A stretch of 64,000 bases of DNA from assembly GCA_947451145.1 (NCBI GenBank), contig CANFXW010000008.1, positions 82,619-146,618 of the forward strand. The letters are read 5' to 3'. How positions within the stretch are numbered: the first letter of the stretch is position 1; every line of letters begins with the position of its first letter. Source of the stretch: Sphingomonadaceae bacterium. Lineage in GTDB: Bacteria > Pseudomonadota > Alphaproteobacteria > Sphingomonadales > Sphingomonadaceae. This document shows, piece after piece, positions 35,612 to 44,586 of this stretch. The position numbers and the translations under genes were made by a program. Under the pieces are notes generated by a model. The model did no database searches. It had not been told where the DNA came from and worked only from the letters and a program-made list of their open reading frames with translations.

Positions 35612-36018
35612 GCCGCGGAGCCTTCCAGCCGCCGCAGGCTGCCAGCCCAGGCCTGGGCCTCCGCCCCTAGATCAAGCGTAATTGCACCAAACATGCGCTC
35701 GCCCGAAGCAATGGTCAGCAGATTTCGGTCGAGCCGCGAACCGTGGTGGCTTGTCAGCAAGCGGGCGACAAAATTTACCCCTTGGCGCCGAACCAGCATG
35801 ACCCGCCCGGCTTTGTCACGCAGCAATGCGCCAATGCCTGCACGATCGATGGCAATGTCTACGGGTTCGAAAGTACAGTTAGCCATGCGGGCGAGTTCGC
35901 GCACTTCGTCGTCGCTGCGCAGGCGGACATCCCCGCCAAGGCCCAAGATGCGGGCCAACCAGCTCACCAGCAGGATCGCGATCAGCGAACCACCAAGCTG
36001 GAGAGCAATCGCCGTCAC
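35608..36018 (-). CDS. Conserved membrane-anchored protein of unknown function
   Basis: 136 residues. One N-terminal membrane segment (residues ~5-27, LQLGGSLIAILLVSWLARIL) is followed by a soluble domain with VDIAIDRAGIGALLRDKAGRVMLVRRQG, whose alternation suggests a small beta-rich fold. I do not recognise the family. It overlaps both neighbours by 4 bases, so it is co-translated with the phosphatase-like and desaturase genes. No function proposed. Confidence 0.7.
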   Translation of the reverse strand: MTAIALQLGGSLIAILLVSWLARILGLGGDVRLRSDDEVRELARMANCTFEPVDIAIDRAGIGALLRDKAGRVMLVRRQGVNFVARLLTSHHGSRLDRNLLTIASGERMFGAITLDLGAEAQAWAGSLRRLEGSAA

Positions 36019-36449
36019 TGGTTGCGGGAAGCCAGCATGTCGACAATCTGCCGCACGGGGCCGATGTCATAACCGGCATTGGCAGCGGCTCTCGCCAGAT
36101 CATCAGGATTGGCGCCTTCACTTGCTCTGGCCAGCGACCAGAGAAGGGTCGAGCGCGTGCCGGAACGGCAATAGGCGAGGATTTTGCCGGCTCCGGCCTT
36201 GCCAAGCGCTTCGGCCATGGCCTTTACTTGTGGTTCGCTAAAGCCGGCGTGGGTCACAGGGATCGCAACATAATCCAAACCAGCCGTGCGTGCCGCCGCT
36301 TCGATCTCGGAGCCGGGCGTCTGGCCGGGCTCTTCGTCTTCGGGGCGGTTGTTGATGATCAGCGTCACCCCCATGGAAGCTGCATCGGCCACTTCGGTTA
36401 CGCCGATTTGCGGGCTGGCATAGACCTGATCGGTCAGTTTCCGGAACAT
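36015..36449 (-). CDS. Dual-specificity phosphatase-fold protein (TIGR01244/BLH-phosphatase type)
   Basis: 144 residues. The phosphatase/rhodanese-like loop is YCRSGTRSTLLW (CxxGxR), and the N-terminus KLTDQVYASPQIGVTEVADAA with LIINNRPEDEE matches the short proteins often fused to beta-lactamase-fold sulfur-metabolism enzymes. It may be a cysteine phosphatase or sulfurtransferase. It begins a three-gene overlapping unit with the unknown membrane protein and the desaturase, five bases after the TerC stop. Confidence 0.8.
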   Translation of the reverse strand: MFRKLTDQVYASPQIGVTEVADAASMGVTLIINNRPEDEEPGQTPGSEIEAAARTAGLDYVAIPVTHAGFSEPQVKAMAEALGKAGAGKILAYCRSGTRSTLLWSLARASEGANPDDLARAAANAGYDIGPVRQIVDMLASRNQ

Positions 36450-36454
36450 TGGCT

Positions 36455-37252
36455 TTATCCTTCCCTGGTGCTGCGCGCCCTGGCGCGGCGGTTCCGCGCT
36501 ATGATATTGAGCGTTTCGACGAGCGCAGAAAAGCCCATCGCCGCGTAAATATAGGCTTTGGGAATGTGTACGCCAAAACCATCGGCGATCAGCACGACAC
36601 CGATCATGACGAGGAAGGCGAGCGCAAGCATAACCAGCGTCGGGTTCTTTTCGATGAAGCGGGACAGCGGTTCTGCAGCAAACAGCATGATGGCAACTGT
36701 GATTACCACTGCAGCGATCATCACCGGCACATCGTCGGTCATGCCGACGGCCGTCAGGATCGAATCGATCGAGAACACCAGGTCCAGCGCGATAATCTGG
36801 GCAATGGCCGAGGCAAAGCTAATTGCGGCGCTGCCCTTGTCGTGATCGAGCAGTTCCCCGCTTGCGCCCTCGGGATCCATGTTGTGGTGGATTTCCTTGG
36901 TCGCCTTCCACAGCAGAAAGAGCCCGCCGACAATCAGGATCAGATCGCGCCCGGAAAAGGCGGTTTCAAAACCGGGTTCTCCATGTGGGCCCGGGGCACC
37001 TGTCAGGCCGAGGTTGATCAGTGGCTGTTGCAGGGTGACGATCCAGCCGATCAACAGCAGCAGCGCAATTCGCATGCCAAGGGCCAGGCCTAAGCCGATC
37101 TGCCGCGCGCGCTTGCGGTGCTCTGGCTGCAGCTTGTTTGAAAGAATGGCGATGAAGACAAGATTGTCGATACCAAGCACGATTTCGAGCGTGATGAGGG
37201 TGAAAAGCGCAATCCAGGTGGCTGGATCACTGGCAAGGGCGACAATTTCCAT
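36455..37252 (-). CDS. TerC-family integral membrane protein
   Basis: 265 residues from ATG 37252 ([19 protein letters not shown]); a longer frame adds 12 residues without support. About seven membrane segments. Typical TerC features are [16 protein letters not shown] and [19 protein letters not shown], with acidic residues in membrane helices. TerC/Alx proteins export metal ions, chiefly Mn2+, and protect exported metalloproteins. The loop between helices contains a short Gly/Pro-rich insertion ([15 protein letters not shown]). Confidence 0.9.
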   Translation of the reverse strand: MEIVALASDPATWIALFTLITLEIVLGIDNLVFIAILSNKLQPEHRKRARQIGLGLALGMRIALLLLIGWIVTLQQPLINLGLTGAPGPHGEPGFETAFSGRDLILIVGGLFLLWKATKEIHHNMDPEGASGELLDHDKGSAAISFASAIAQIIALDLVFSIDSILTAVGMTDDVPVMIAAVVITVAIMLFAAEPLSRFIEKNPTLVMLALAFLVMIGVVLIADGFGVHIPKAYIYAAMGFSALVETLNIIARNRRARARSTREG

Positions 37253-37310
37253 AAGCAGCTTTGTGCCAAGCAAGCACTCGCGTGGCAAGCTAGTCTGCCG
37301 CCGATCCGTG

Positions 37311-37337
37311 CAGAAATGTCACGCTTTCTGTCAGAAA
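37311..37337. repeat. CAGAAAT direct repeat with interleaved palindrome
   Basis: CAGAAAT occurs at 37311-37317 and 37332-37338, 21 bases apart (two helical turns). The intervening TTTCTG pairs with the second copy as TTTCTGTCAGAAA (37325-37337), a perfect 6+1+6 palindrome. It lies in the 251-base gap between divergent terC and the cold-shock gene and may bind a regulator. The rest of the gap holds the cold-shock leader, with one stem GCCTCG/CGAGGC at about 37438-37468. Confidence 0.35.
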
Positions 37338-37503
37338 TTGGATCGCGATGATTCCATTCGCACTTGTGGATAAATTGGTCTATGTCCGCCGATGCAGAGG
37401 AGGGTGCCGAGCGGATTTCGGTGTGATTCACTGTCGCCTCGCGCGTTTCGTCCGCGTGATCGAGGCAAGGATATCTGGGCGAAGCGAAGGTAATCTGGGT
37501 TTT

Positions 37504-38259
37504 ATGGGTTTCGATAGAGGTCGTCGCGGCCGGGGGCGCGACAAGAGGGACGGTTTCGGCGAAGAAGGCGGTTTTGATCCCTTCATGGGCGGTGGTGACC
37601 GTTCGGGCGGCGGTGACCGCTTTGGCGGCGGCGGCGACAGGTTCGGCGGTGGCGGTGCTCCGCGCGGCGGCTTCGGCGGCGGCGGTGGTGGCGGTTTCGG
37701 CGGCCCACGTCCCGGCGGTGGTGGCGGCTTTGGCGGCCCACGTGGCGGCGGCGGTGGCGGCGGTATGCCTGCCCAGGTCGTTGGCGAAGGCAAAGGCGTC
37801 GTCAAGTTCTTCAACAGCAACAAGGGCTTCGGCTTCATCCAGCAGGATGGCGGCGGTGAGGACGTATTCGTCCACATCAGCGCGGTAGAGCGTGCCGGCC
37901 TCGAAGGTCTGGCCGAAGGCCAGCAGTTGGCTTTCACACTGGTTGATCGCGGCGGCAAGATCTCGGCCAGCGACCTTTCGGTTGTCGGCGATGTGATCGC
38001 GGTCGAGAAGCGCGAAGTCGCACCTCAGCGCGAACTGACCGGTGAGCGCACCAGCGGCACGGTCAAGTTCTTCAACGGGATGAAGGGCTTTGGCTTCATC
38101 ACCCGTGATGACGGCCAGCCTGACGCATTCGTGCACATCAGCGCCGTGAAGAACTCCGGCATGGATGACCTTGCCGAAGGTGACCGGCTTGAATTCGACA
38201 TCGAAGTCGACCGACGAGGCAAGTATTCGGCGGTCAATCTGGCGCCGCGCCAGGACTGA
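37504..38259 (+). CDS. Double cold-shock-domain RNA-binding protein with Gly-rich N-terminus
   Basis: 251 residues from ATG 37504 (GAAGG upstream); the frame open before it is leader. Residues ~1-90 are an RGG/Gly-Gly-Phe low-complexity region. Two cold-shock domains follow with RNP1-like cores GVVKFFNSNKGFGFI and GTVKFFNGMKGFGFI and paired DVFVHISAV / DAFVHISAV motifs. Such proteins melt RNA structure and support translation in cold or stationary phase. The long leader is usual for cold-shock mRNAs. A hairpin terminator follows. Confidence 0.9.
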   Translation: MGFDRGRRGRGRDKRDGFGEEGGFDPFMGGGDRSGGGDRFGGGGDRFGGGGAPRGGFGGGGGGGFGGPRPGGGGGFGGPRGGGGGGGMPAQVVGEGKGVVKFFNSNKGFGFIQQDGGGEDVFVHISAVERAGLEGLAEGQQLAFTLVDRGGKISASDLSVVGDVIAVEKREVAPQRELTGERTSGTVKFFNGMKGFGFITRDDGQPDAFVHISAVKNSGMDDLAEGDRLEFDIEVDRRGKYSAVNLAPRQD

Positions 38260-38315
38260 TCCCGAGCGATACCCGATCGGTTTGACCGGGAACTCGCAAC
38301 ACACAAACGCGTGGC

Positions 38316-38348
38316 AATGGCGGTCCGGATCGGGCCGCCATTTGTCGT
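38316..38348 (+). terminator. Probable intrinsic terminator of the cold-shock gene
   Basis: AATGGCGGTCC (38316-38326), loop GGATC, GGGCCGCCATT (38332-38342) form an 11-bp stem with one G-T pair, followed by the T-rich TGTCGTTT. Confidence 0.65.
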
Positions 38349-38395
38349 TTGCGCATCACCAAGTCGGTTTTCCAAGAATTCAAAGGAACGTTTCG

Positions 38396-39586
38396 ATGTC
38401 GATCACCCCCTTGATGCCAGTCTATCCGCGGACGGCATTCCGGCCCGTTGAGGGCGACCATTGCCACCTGATCGGTGAAGATGGCCGGCGCTATCTCGAT
38501 TTCGCCGCCGGCATTGCGGTCAATATTCTTGGCCACAGCCATGCGGGTCTGATCGGCGCGATCCAGCGTCAGGCGGAAAAGCTGATGCACGTCTCGAACC
38601 TCTATGGCAGCCCGCAAGGCGAACATTTTGCCCAGCGGCTGGTCGATCTGACCTTTGCCGATACGGTGTTCTTCACCAATTCTGGGGCTGAAGCAGTGGA
38701 GTGCGCGATCAAGACCGCGCGCGCCTACCACAGCCATGCAGGCAACGACCACAAGTACGAGCTGATCACCTACAAAAATGCCTTCCACGGCCGGACCATG
38801 GGCACGATCAGTGCATCGAATCAGGAGAAGATGCACAAGGGGTTCCTGCCGCTGCTCCCTGGATTCAAGTACGTTGATTTTGATGATCTGGACGGCACCA
38901 AGGCGGCGATCGGGCCGAATACAGCTGGCTTCCTGATTGAACCGATTCAGGGCGAGGGCGGAATCCGCCCTGCATCCGATGAATTCATGCGGGGACTGCG
39001 CGCTCTGGCGGACGAGCACGATCTGATGCTGGTGCTGGACGAAGTGCAGTGCGGCTACGCGCGGAGCGGCACCTTCTATGCCTATGAGCAGTACGGGATC
39101 GAGCCCGATATTGTCGCGACGGCCAAGGGCATTGGCGGTGGCTTTCCACTGGGCGCTTGCCTCGCCACGGAGAAGGCGGCGCGCGGCATGGTCGCTGGCA
39201 CGCATGGTTCGACCTATGGCGGCAATCCGCTGGCGATGGCCGCTGGTGAAGCGGTGCTGGATGTCGTGGCGAACGACGAGTTTCTGGCACACGTCCGCAA
39301 GATGGGGGAGCTTATCCGTGCTCGCCTGCAGCAGTTTATCGGCAATTATCCAGAGCTGTTCGAGGAAGTACGGGGCCGCGGATTGATGTTAGGCCTCAAG
39401 ATGAAGGTCGAGCCGCGCGGCTTCGTCGCGCACTTGCGCGACAATCATCAATTGCTCACCGTTTCCGGCGGTGACAACACGCTTCGGGTGGTGCCTCCGC
39501 TGGTGATTGATGAAGGCCATGTTGATGAGTTCATGGAAAAGCTTTCCGCAGCGGCGGCGAGCTATGATCCGAGGGGCGCAATGTGA
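38396..39586 (+). CDS. argD: Acetylornithine aminotransferase
   Basis: 396 residues from ATG 38396, preceded by AAAGGAA. Class III aminotransferase features: [35 protein letters not shown] and the PLP lysine Lys244 in [13 protein letters not shown]. It makes N-acetylornithine in arginine synthesis. The assignment to ArgD over other class III members rests on the adjacent argF, whose ATG overlaps this gene's stop by one base (TGATG). Confidence 0.93.
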   Translation: MSITPLMPVYPRTAFRPVEGDHCHLIGEDGRRYLDFAAGIAVNILGHSHAGLIGAIQRQAEKLMHVSNLYGSPQGEHFAQRLVDLTFADTVFFTNSGAEAVECAIKTARAYHSHAGNDHKYELITYKNAFHGRTMGTISASNQEKMHKGFLPLLPGFKYVDFDDLDGTKAAIGPNTAGFLIEPIQGEGGIRPASDEFMRGLRALADEHDLMLVLDEVQCGYARSGTFYAYEQYGIEPDIVATAKGIGGGFPLGACLATEKAARGMVAGTHGSTYGGNPLAMAAGEAVLDVVANDEFLAHVRKMGELIRARLQQFIGNYPELFEEVRGRGLMLGLKMKVEPRGFVAHLRDNHQLLTVSGGDNTLRVVPPLVIDEGHVDEFMEKLSAAAASYDPRGAM

Positions 39587-40512
39587 TGGTCCGGCATTTT
39601 CTCAATCTCTCCGACGCTGGCGGCGATGCCGTTGCCGCGATGACCAACGATGCGATCACCCGGAAGGCTGCGCGCGTCGGCATGCCTAAGGGACAGGCCG
39701 ATCAAGACGCCCCGCTGGCAGGACGCGTGCTCGCTGCGATCTTCGAAAAGAACTCTACGCGTACCCGCGTCAGCTTTGACATGGCCATGCGTCAACTGGG
39801 TGGCTCGACGATGACGCTGGAGGCCGGATCGATGCAGCTTGGCCGCGGGGAAACTATTGCTGATACCGCGCGCGTGCTCAGCCGCATGGTCGATGCCATC
39901 ATGATCCGCACCGATGATCACGCGAAGATCGAGGAATTGGCCGCCTATGCCACGGTGCCCGTGATAAATGGTCTGACAGACCTGTCGCACCCCTGTCAGA
40001 TCATGGCCGATCTGCTTACCGTGATTGAGCACGGTAAGGCCCTGCCAGGGCTCGAAGTGGCTTGGCTGGGCGATGGCAACAACGTGCTCAATTCCATCGT
40101 CGAGGCAGCCGGACTGATGAAGTTCAACGTCCGCATCGGCGTGCCGGAAGGCTATGACTGCGATCAGTCATTCGTCGCTGCAGCTCAGGCAGCGGGTGCA
40201 AATGTCCGCGTGGAGCGCGATCCGGTCGCAGCCGTCGCTGGCGCAGATGTGGTTGTTACCGATACGTGGATTTCAATGGGCCAGGCCCATGCCGAGGCAA
40301 AGCTGGCGGCAATGGAGCCCTATCGGGTCGATGCCGCCCTAATGTCGCACGCCAAGGCCGATGCCTTGTTCTTGCACTGCCTGCCAGCCCACCGCGGCGA
40401 GGAAGTGACCGACGCAGTAATCGACGGCCCGCGCTCGGTGGTGTGGGATGAAGCAGAGAACCGCATTCACGCGCAAAAAAGCGTTCTGCGCTGGGCCTTC
40501 GGTCAACTGTGA
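39586..40512 (+). CDS. argF: Ornithine carbamoyltransferase
   Basis: 308 residues. Start ATG at 39586 overlaps the argD stop; GTG at 39583 is an alternative. Carbamoyl-phosphate site [15 protein letters not shown] in [12 protein letters not shown], and ornithine loop [12 protein letters not shown] are all present. It forms citrulline from ornithine and carbamoyl phosphate in arginine synthesis. The hslO start overlaps its stop (GTGA). Confidence 0.97.
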   Translation: MVRHFLNLSDAGGDAVAAMTNDAITRKAARVGMPKGQADQDAPLAGRVLAAIFEKNSTRTRVSFDMAMRQLGGSTMTLEAGSMQLGRGETIADTARVLSRMVDAIMIRTDDHAKIEELAAYATVPVINGLTDLSHPCQIMADLLTVIEHGKALPGLEVAWLGDGNNVLNSIVEAAGLMKFNVRIGVPEGYDCDQSFVAAAQAAGANVRVERDPVAAVAGADVVVTDTWISMGQAHAEAKLAAMEPYRVDAALMSHAKADALFLHCLPAHRGEEVTDAVIDGPRSVVWDEAENRIHAQKSVLRWAFGQL

Positions 40513-41417
40513 GTGATAACAGCGCCATTCCGGAAGGCGAAACCGGGTTCGATTCGGTGCTCGCTTTCACAATTCCCGGGCGAAATGCGCGGGGACGGAT
40601 CGTCAGGTTGGGGCCGCTACTGGATACCGTGCTTTCGGCGCACGACTATCCAGCCGCGATTCGTAACTTGCTGGCAGAGGCGTTGGTTATCACCGCTTTG
40701 GCTGGTTCCTTGCTCAAGGATCAACAGGCTCAGCTGACTATTCAGGCGCAGACCGATGGCGGTATCGTCGAGCTTCTGGTCTGCGACTATCTCGACGGTG
40801 CTTTGCGCGGCTACGTTCGGTACGATGCAGAACGATTGGCGGGGCTGGGCGCTAACCCATCGCTCTATGCTCTGTTCGGGAAGGGCTTCCTCGCCGTCAC
40901 CTTTGATCTGGTCAGCACCAAACAGCGCTACCAGGGCATTGTGCCGGTTGAGGGCGATTCGCTGGCGGAGGCGGTCGAAAGTTACTTTGCCCAGTCAGAA
41001 CAGGTGCCTACGCTGATACGGATTGGCGCACGGAGCACGAAGGGAGAATGCGTCGCCGGGGGAATACTGATCCAGCATCTGGCCGACGGCGAAGAAGGGC
41101 GTGAGCGATTGCACGTGCGGCTTGATCACCCTGAATGGGAGCATGTGGCTGTTATGGGTGGTTCGGTACGGCACGAGGAATTGGTAGCAAGCGATCTCTC
41201 GCTTGAGCAAATCGTCTGGCGCTTGTTCCACGATGAAGGCGAGATCAGGGTTGAGCACGAAGGCACGCTGACCAGAGGATGTCGCTGCGATGAAGCGTAT
41301 TACCGGTCGGTTCTGTCACGCTTCCCTGATACCGATCTTGCTGAAATGCGCGAAGCTGACGGGTTGATCTCCGTCGATTGCGCTTTTTGTTCCAAGGTGT
41401 TCAAGATCGAGATTTGA
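40509..41417 (+). CDS. hslO: Hsp33 redox-regulated chaperone
   Basis: 302 residues, GTG start at 40509 overlapping argF by 4 bases. The C-terminal zinc redox switch is present: CRC (in [12 protein letters not shown]) and CAFC near the end ([10 protein letters not shown]). Oxidation of these cysteines releases zinc and activates holdase function in the cytoplasm. Linkage to argF is common in alphaproteobacteria. Confidence 0.95.
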   Translation: MSDNSAIPEGETGFDSVLAFTIPGRNARGRIVRLGPLLDTVLSAHDYPAAIRNLLAEALVITALAGSLLKDQQAQLTIQAQTDGGIVELLVCDYLDGALRGYVRYDAERLAGLGANPSLYALFGKGFLAVTFDLVSTKQRYQGIVPVEGDSLAEAVESYFAQSEQVPTLIRIGARSTKGECVAGGILIQHLADGEEGRERLHVRLDHPEWEHVAVMGGSVRHEELVASDLSLEQIVWRLFHDEGEIRVEHEGTLTRGCRCDEAYYRSVLSRFPDTDLAEMREADGLISVDCAFCSKVFKIEI

Positions 41418-41444
41418 ACTCATTTCATCGCTAGAATTACTCGC

Positions 41445-41473
41445 TTGGTCGCAGTGGGCATATGCTGTATAGT
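41445..41473 (+). promoter_or_regulatory. Promoter of the 41518 gene
   Basis: TTGGTC (41445-41450), 17-base spacer, TATAGT (41468-41473) in the 100-base gap after hslO. Good -10 box and ideal spacing. Confidence 0.55.
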
Positions 41474-41517
41474 GCGTGCTGGTCGGGCTTGTCCGACTTG
41501 TTGTGATTCTGGATACG

Positions 41518-41928
41518 ATGAAGCGACTGGTCATTACCGCTGTTGCCTTAGCCATGGGATTTGTGCCCGGCCTGGCTGCGCCTGTTGCGGGGCAGGGGCG
41601 CCAGTTGGCAATGCTTGATCAGATTCCGGATGGGCGCTGGGAACTGCACTTTCGTGACCGCCCGGATTTGGTCCAGCGGCTTTGCATTCACGATGCGCGG
41701 AACTTGATCCAGCTTCGCCATCCGGAGCAGGCCTGTGACCGGGTCGTAGTTGAAGATGGCGCCAATGCTGTCACTGTCCAATACACTTGTCGTGGCCGTG
41801 GCTATGGGCGCACCCACATCAGGCGCGAGACTGCACAGCTGATTCAAGTTGAATCACAAGGAATTGCGGGCGGATTGCCATTTGATTTTGCTGCCGAGGG
41901 CCGCCGCGTTGGTGATTGTCCAGCCTGA
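41518..41928 (+). CDS. Secreted small cysteine-containing protein, DUF3617-like
   Basis: 136 residues from ATG 41518 (MKRLVITAVALAMGFVPGLA), which gives a proper signal peptide; an upstream ATG at 41476 would bury it. The mature part has four cysteines (in RLCIHD, QACDR, YTCRG and GDCPA) and IPDGRWELHFRDR, similar to DUF3617 periplasmic proteins of unknown function. It has its own promoter. Confidence 0.7.
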   Translation: MKRLVITAVALAMGFVPGLAAPVAGQGRQLAMLDQIPDGRWELHFRDRPDLVQRLCIHDARNLIQLRHPEQACDRVVVEDGANAVTVQYTCRGRGYGRTHIRRETAQLIQVESQGIAGGLPFDFAAEGRRVGDCPA

Positions 41929-41969
41929 GTTTCATTGCCTGCCGGGCTGATCGGCGCTAGCGCACGGCT

Positions 41970-42662
41970 ATGAGTTCTATCCAGAATAGCACGCAGCAAG
42001 CGGTAGTACTGCTGTCAGGTGGCCTCGACTCGATGGTCGTCGCTGGGTTGGCCGTTGAGGCTGGTTACCAGATCAACGCCCTGACCATCGACTATAACCA
42101 ACGTCACAGGCGCGAGATTGATGCTGCGCGCGTTATTGCCAGCCATATTGGTGCTGTGAGGCATATCGTTCTGCCTCTGGATCTCCGCCAATTTGGCGGA
42201 TCTGCACTAACTGATGAAATAGAGGTGCCAAAGAGCGGTGTCTCTGACGAGATTCCCGTTACCTATGTTCCAGCAAGGAATCTGGTATTTTTGTCGCTGA
42301 CGCTTGCTTGGGCCGAAGCCTTGGGTGCACGCAATGTGTTCATCGGTGTCAATGCGCTGGACTATTCGGGATACCCCGATTGCCGTCCGGAGTTCATCGA
42401 AGGTTTTGCCAATTTGGCTGAGTTGGCCACTAAAGCTGGGGTGGAAGGTGAGCGGTTCACCATTCACGCGCCGCTTCAGTATTTGGGCAAGGCAGACATT
42501 GCTCGCGAGGCCTACCGTTTAGGGTTAGATGCTGGCATGAGTTGGTCTTGCTATGATCCGCAGCCGAATGGTCTGGCTTGTGGAACTTGCGACAGCTGCC
42601 GGCTGCGCCGTAACGGGTTTGAGCAGGCAGGCTTGAACGACCCAACCCACTATTTCCGATAA
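41970..42662 (+). CDS. queC: 7-cyano-7-deazaguanine synthase
   Basis: 230 residues. ATP-pyrophosphatase loop VLLSGGLDSMVV and C-terminal zinc site with CGTCDSCRLRR are diagnostic of QueC, which converts CDG to preQ0 in the queuosine pathway. No other queuosine genes are in the window. The stretch from about 41.4 to 42.7 kb appears less GC-rich by eye than its surroundings. Confidence 0.95.
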   Translation: MSSIQNSTQQAVVLLSGGLDSMVVAGLAVEAGYQINALTIDYNQRHRREIDAARVIASHIGAVRHIVLPLDLRQFGGSALTDEIEVPKSGVSDEIPVTYVPARNLVFLSLTLAWAEALGARNVFIGVNALDYSGYPDCRPEFIEGFANLAELATKAGVEGERFTIHAPLQYLGKADIAREAYRLGLDAGMSWSCYDPQPNGLACGTCDSCRLRRNGFEQAGLNDPTHYFR

Positions 42663-42719
42663 ACCTGTGCTCGCTGCGTAAGTATGGCAATGCCCAGCGG
42701 GCTGCCTATCCGTTGATGG

Positions 42720-42754
42720 CAAAAGAAAAGGGGGCCGGATTTCTCCGGCCCCCC
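42720..42754 (-). terminator. Intrinsic terminator of the OmpA-family gene
   Basis: On the minus strand a perfect 10-bp stem (42753-42744 with 42739-42730, loop of 4) is followed by TTTTCTTTT. It lies 24 bases after the OmpA gene's stop. Confidence 0.85.
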
Positions 42755-42777
42755 ATTCAATTACCCTTAGGCTTGGC

Positions 42778-43911
42778 TCAGTTGCCCGAACCTGGACCGT
42801 AGGTGATTTCCACCCGGCGGTTCTGCAGTTCGCGAACACCATCAGCGGTCGGAACGCGCGGATTGGTTTCACCAAATGCCTGGCTCGTGATCGCACCAGC
42901 AGCAACACCATGGCTGGTGAGGTAGCCGGTAACCGATTCGTTACGACGACCAGACAAGCCCTGGTTGTACTTCGGCGTACCCGAACGGTCGGCGTAGCCG
43001 GCCAGCATGATCGGAACCGAGTTGCAGTTGCCATAGGCGGTAACTGCGTTGTCAAGGATCGATGCAGCCTCAGGCGTGATGTCCGACTTATCCCAGTCGA
43101 AGAACACGATGTACGGACCCTTGTTGCACACCGGCGGCGGAGGCGGCGGAGGCGGTGGGGGCGGCGGAGGCGGCGGCGGAGGTGGAGGTGGCGGCGGAGG
43201 CGGCGGTGGTGGCGGTGCCACAGGTGCGCCACCGAAGTTGTACGTCAGCGTTCCCAGAAGGCTGTGCGACCGGAAGTTGGTCGAAACTGCACGGCCAGCC
43301 GTGTCAATGAGAGCAACATTGCTTTCATTGAAGAAGCGATACTTCAGGCCTGCATCCCAGTGGTCACTGATCGGCGCGCGAACGCCAGCCAGAGCCTGCC
43401 AGGCAAAGCCGGTGTCAGAACCGTTGAGCCAACCCGGACCCTTGCTGTTGATCGAGTTGTGAACGTTGACGCGAGCCACGCCGACGCCGCCACCGACGAA
43501 GCCCTGAAGGCCGTCATCGGGACCGAAATCAAGCAAGCCGTTGAGCATGAAGCTCAGCGCGTTGGTGTCACCCGCTACATAGCTGTAACTGCCGATGCCG
43601 CTGTTGATGGCTGCAGTCGAAACGGCAGGGATGAGGACCGTAGTGCTCAGGTTCTTCGGATCGGCTTCGCGATAGCCAACTTCAGCTTCCATACGGAACA
43701 TGCCGAAGTCGTAACCGACGATACCGCCGAAATCGTATCCGTATTCATGATCCTGCTTCGCGGCATTTGCCGTTGTGCCGATCTTGAAGTTCGAATCTTC
43801 AACGATCATGGCACCGCCGTCTACTTCGACGTACCAGGACTTGTCACGGGCCAAAGCCGGTGTGGCTAGGGCCGTTGAGGCCAAGGCCATCCCTATGACC
43901 AGTTTCCGCAT
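42778..43911 (-). CDS. OmpA-family outer-membrane protein with long proline linker
   Basis: 377 residues from ATG 43911, preceded by GAGGGG; an upstream frame to 44106 is not supported. Signal peptide to ~21 (ALATPALA). Residues ~22-235 form an eight-strand barrel (SWYVEVDGGAMIVEDSNF; FGGIVGYDFGMFRMEAEVGY). A run of 28 prolines (codons 43132-43215) links to a C-terminal OmpA peptidoglycan-binding domain (YIVFFDWDKSDITPEAA; AGYADRSGTPKYNQGLSGRR; NRRVEITY). It tethers the outer membrane to peptidoglycan. The linker is longer than in most homologues I know. Confidence 0.93.
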   Translation of the reverse strand: MRKLVIGMALASTALATPALARDKSWYVEVDGGAMIVEDSNFKIGTTANAAKQDHEYGYDFGGIVGYDFGMFRMEAEVGYREADPKNLSTTVLIPAVSTAAINSGIGSYSYVAGDTNALSFMLNGLLDFGPDDGLQGFVGGGVGVARVNVHNSINSKGPGWLNGSDTGFAWQALAGVRAPISDHWDAGLKYRFFNESNVALIDTAGRAVSTNFRSHSLLGTLTYNFGGAPVAPPPPPPPPPPPPPPPPPPPPPPPPPPPPVCNKGPYIVFFDWDKSDITPEAASILDNAVTAYGNCNSVPIMLAGYADRSGTPKYNQGLSGRRNESVTGYLTSHGVAAGAITSQAFGETNPRVPTADGVRELQNRRVEITYGPGSGN

Positions 43912-44039
43912 TACGAATTCCCCTCTTCTTGCAATTTGATGCCACCGAGTGGCGGACTGTCTACCGCCTATGAATAACCCGCGCAAGCATGCAATGGACC
44001 AATCTGTTGCACGAATGCCGCATTTTCTGTGCCGAGACA

Positions 44040-44068
44040 AAGAAAATGAAACCTTCATGCCAGCATGA
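44040..44068 (-). terminator. Weak candidate terminator at the end of the GTA cluster
   Basis: On the minus strand TCATGCTGGCATGA (44068-44055) can form a 5-bp hairpin, followed by a T-rich stretch (AGGTTTCATTTTCTTTG). It is 35 bases downstream of the last GTA-linked gene. Confidence 0.35.
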
Positions 44069-44102
44069 CACCAGATCGGGAAACCCCTTGAAACATCTGG
44101 AT

Positions 44103-44564
44103 TCATTCTGTTGCGAAAATGCCCGCATCGCGCAGTTTTTGCAAGAGGAGATTAAGCGATTCGCGGGCCTGAGTGTCAATTACAGTTCCGCCAGACGGTT
44201 GCGCTGGTGCGGTGGGAGCCTGCCAAGTACCGCCAACTCGCCGTATGTTCTGTCCGGTCGCCTTGTTCAGAATGGCCATTCCATCAGCGGGCAGGACAAA
44301 GATCCACTGCCCGCCCTGATGACAGGCCAGCTTTCCGGATTGGCCGGCCCATGCACCCGAAGCACCAGTTGCGACCGCCCAGGTTTGACCGTCCAGTGGG
44401 TTTGCGGGCGGAGAGGCACGTTCGCTTTCGATTGCACAATGCATCAGGGCGTCTGCTAGGTAGAACCCTTCATTTACAAACAGTTCCTTTTGCGACTGCC
44501 CGGCGTAAAGCAACGGCAATGAAAAGCGGGGGGTGGCAGAATCGAAGGTGATTGGGTCGCTCAT
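44103..44564 (-). CDS. DUF2793 protein at the end of the GTA cluster
   Basis: 153 residues. The N-terminus (TPRFSLPLLYAGQSQKELFVNEG) and the GQTWAVATGASGAWAGQSGKLACHQGGQW segment (two parts) match DUF2793, which is regularly found beside alphaproteobacterial GTA tail genes and in phage tail fibres. It may be a fibre or host-attachment part of the particle. It follows the tail-tip gene by 22 bases. Confidence 0.8.
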   Translation of the reverse strand: MSDPITFDSATPRFSLPLLYAGQSQKELFVNEGFYLADALMHCAIESERASPPANPLDGQTWAVATGASGAWAGQSGKLACHQGGQWIFVLPADGMAILNKATGQNIRRVGGTWQAPTAPAQPSGGTVIDTQARESLNLLLQKLRDAGIFATE

Positions 44565-44586
44565 GGCAAAATCCTGTCGCTGTGGA

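Noticed and set aside
37590..37770. GGN-type repeat that could be taken for a tandem-repeat element or CRISPR
   Set aside because: It encodes the Gly-rich N-terminus of the cold-shock protein; no fixed repeat/spacer pattern.
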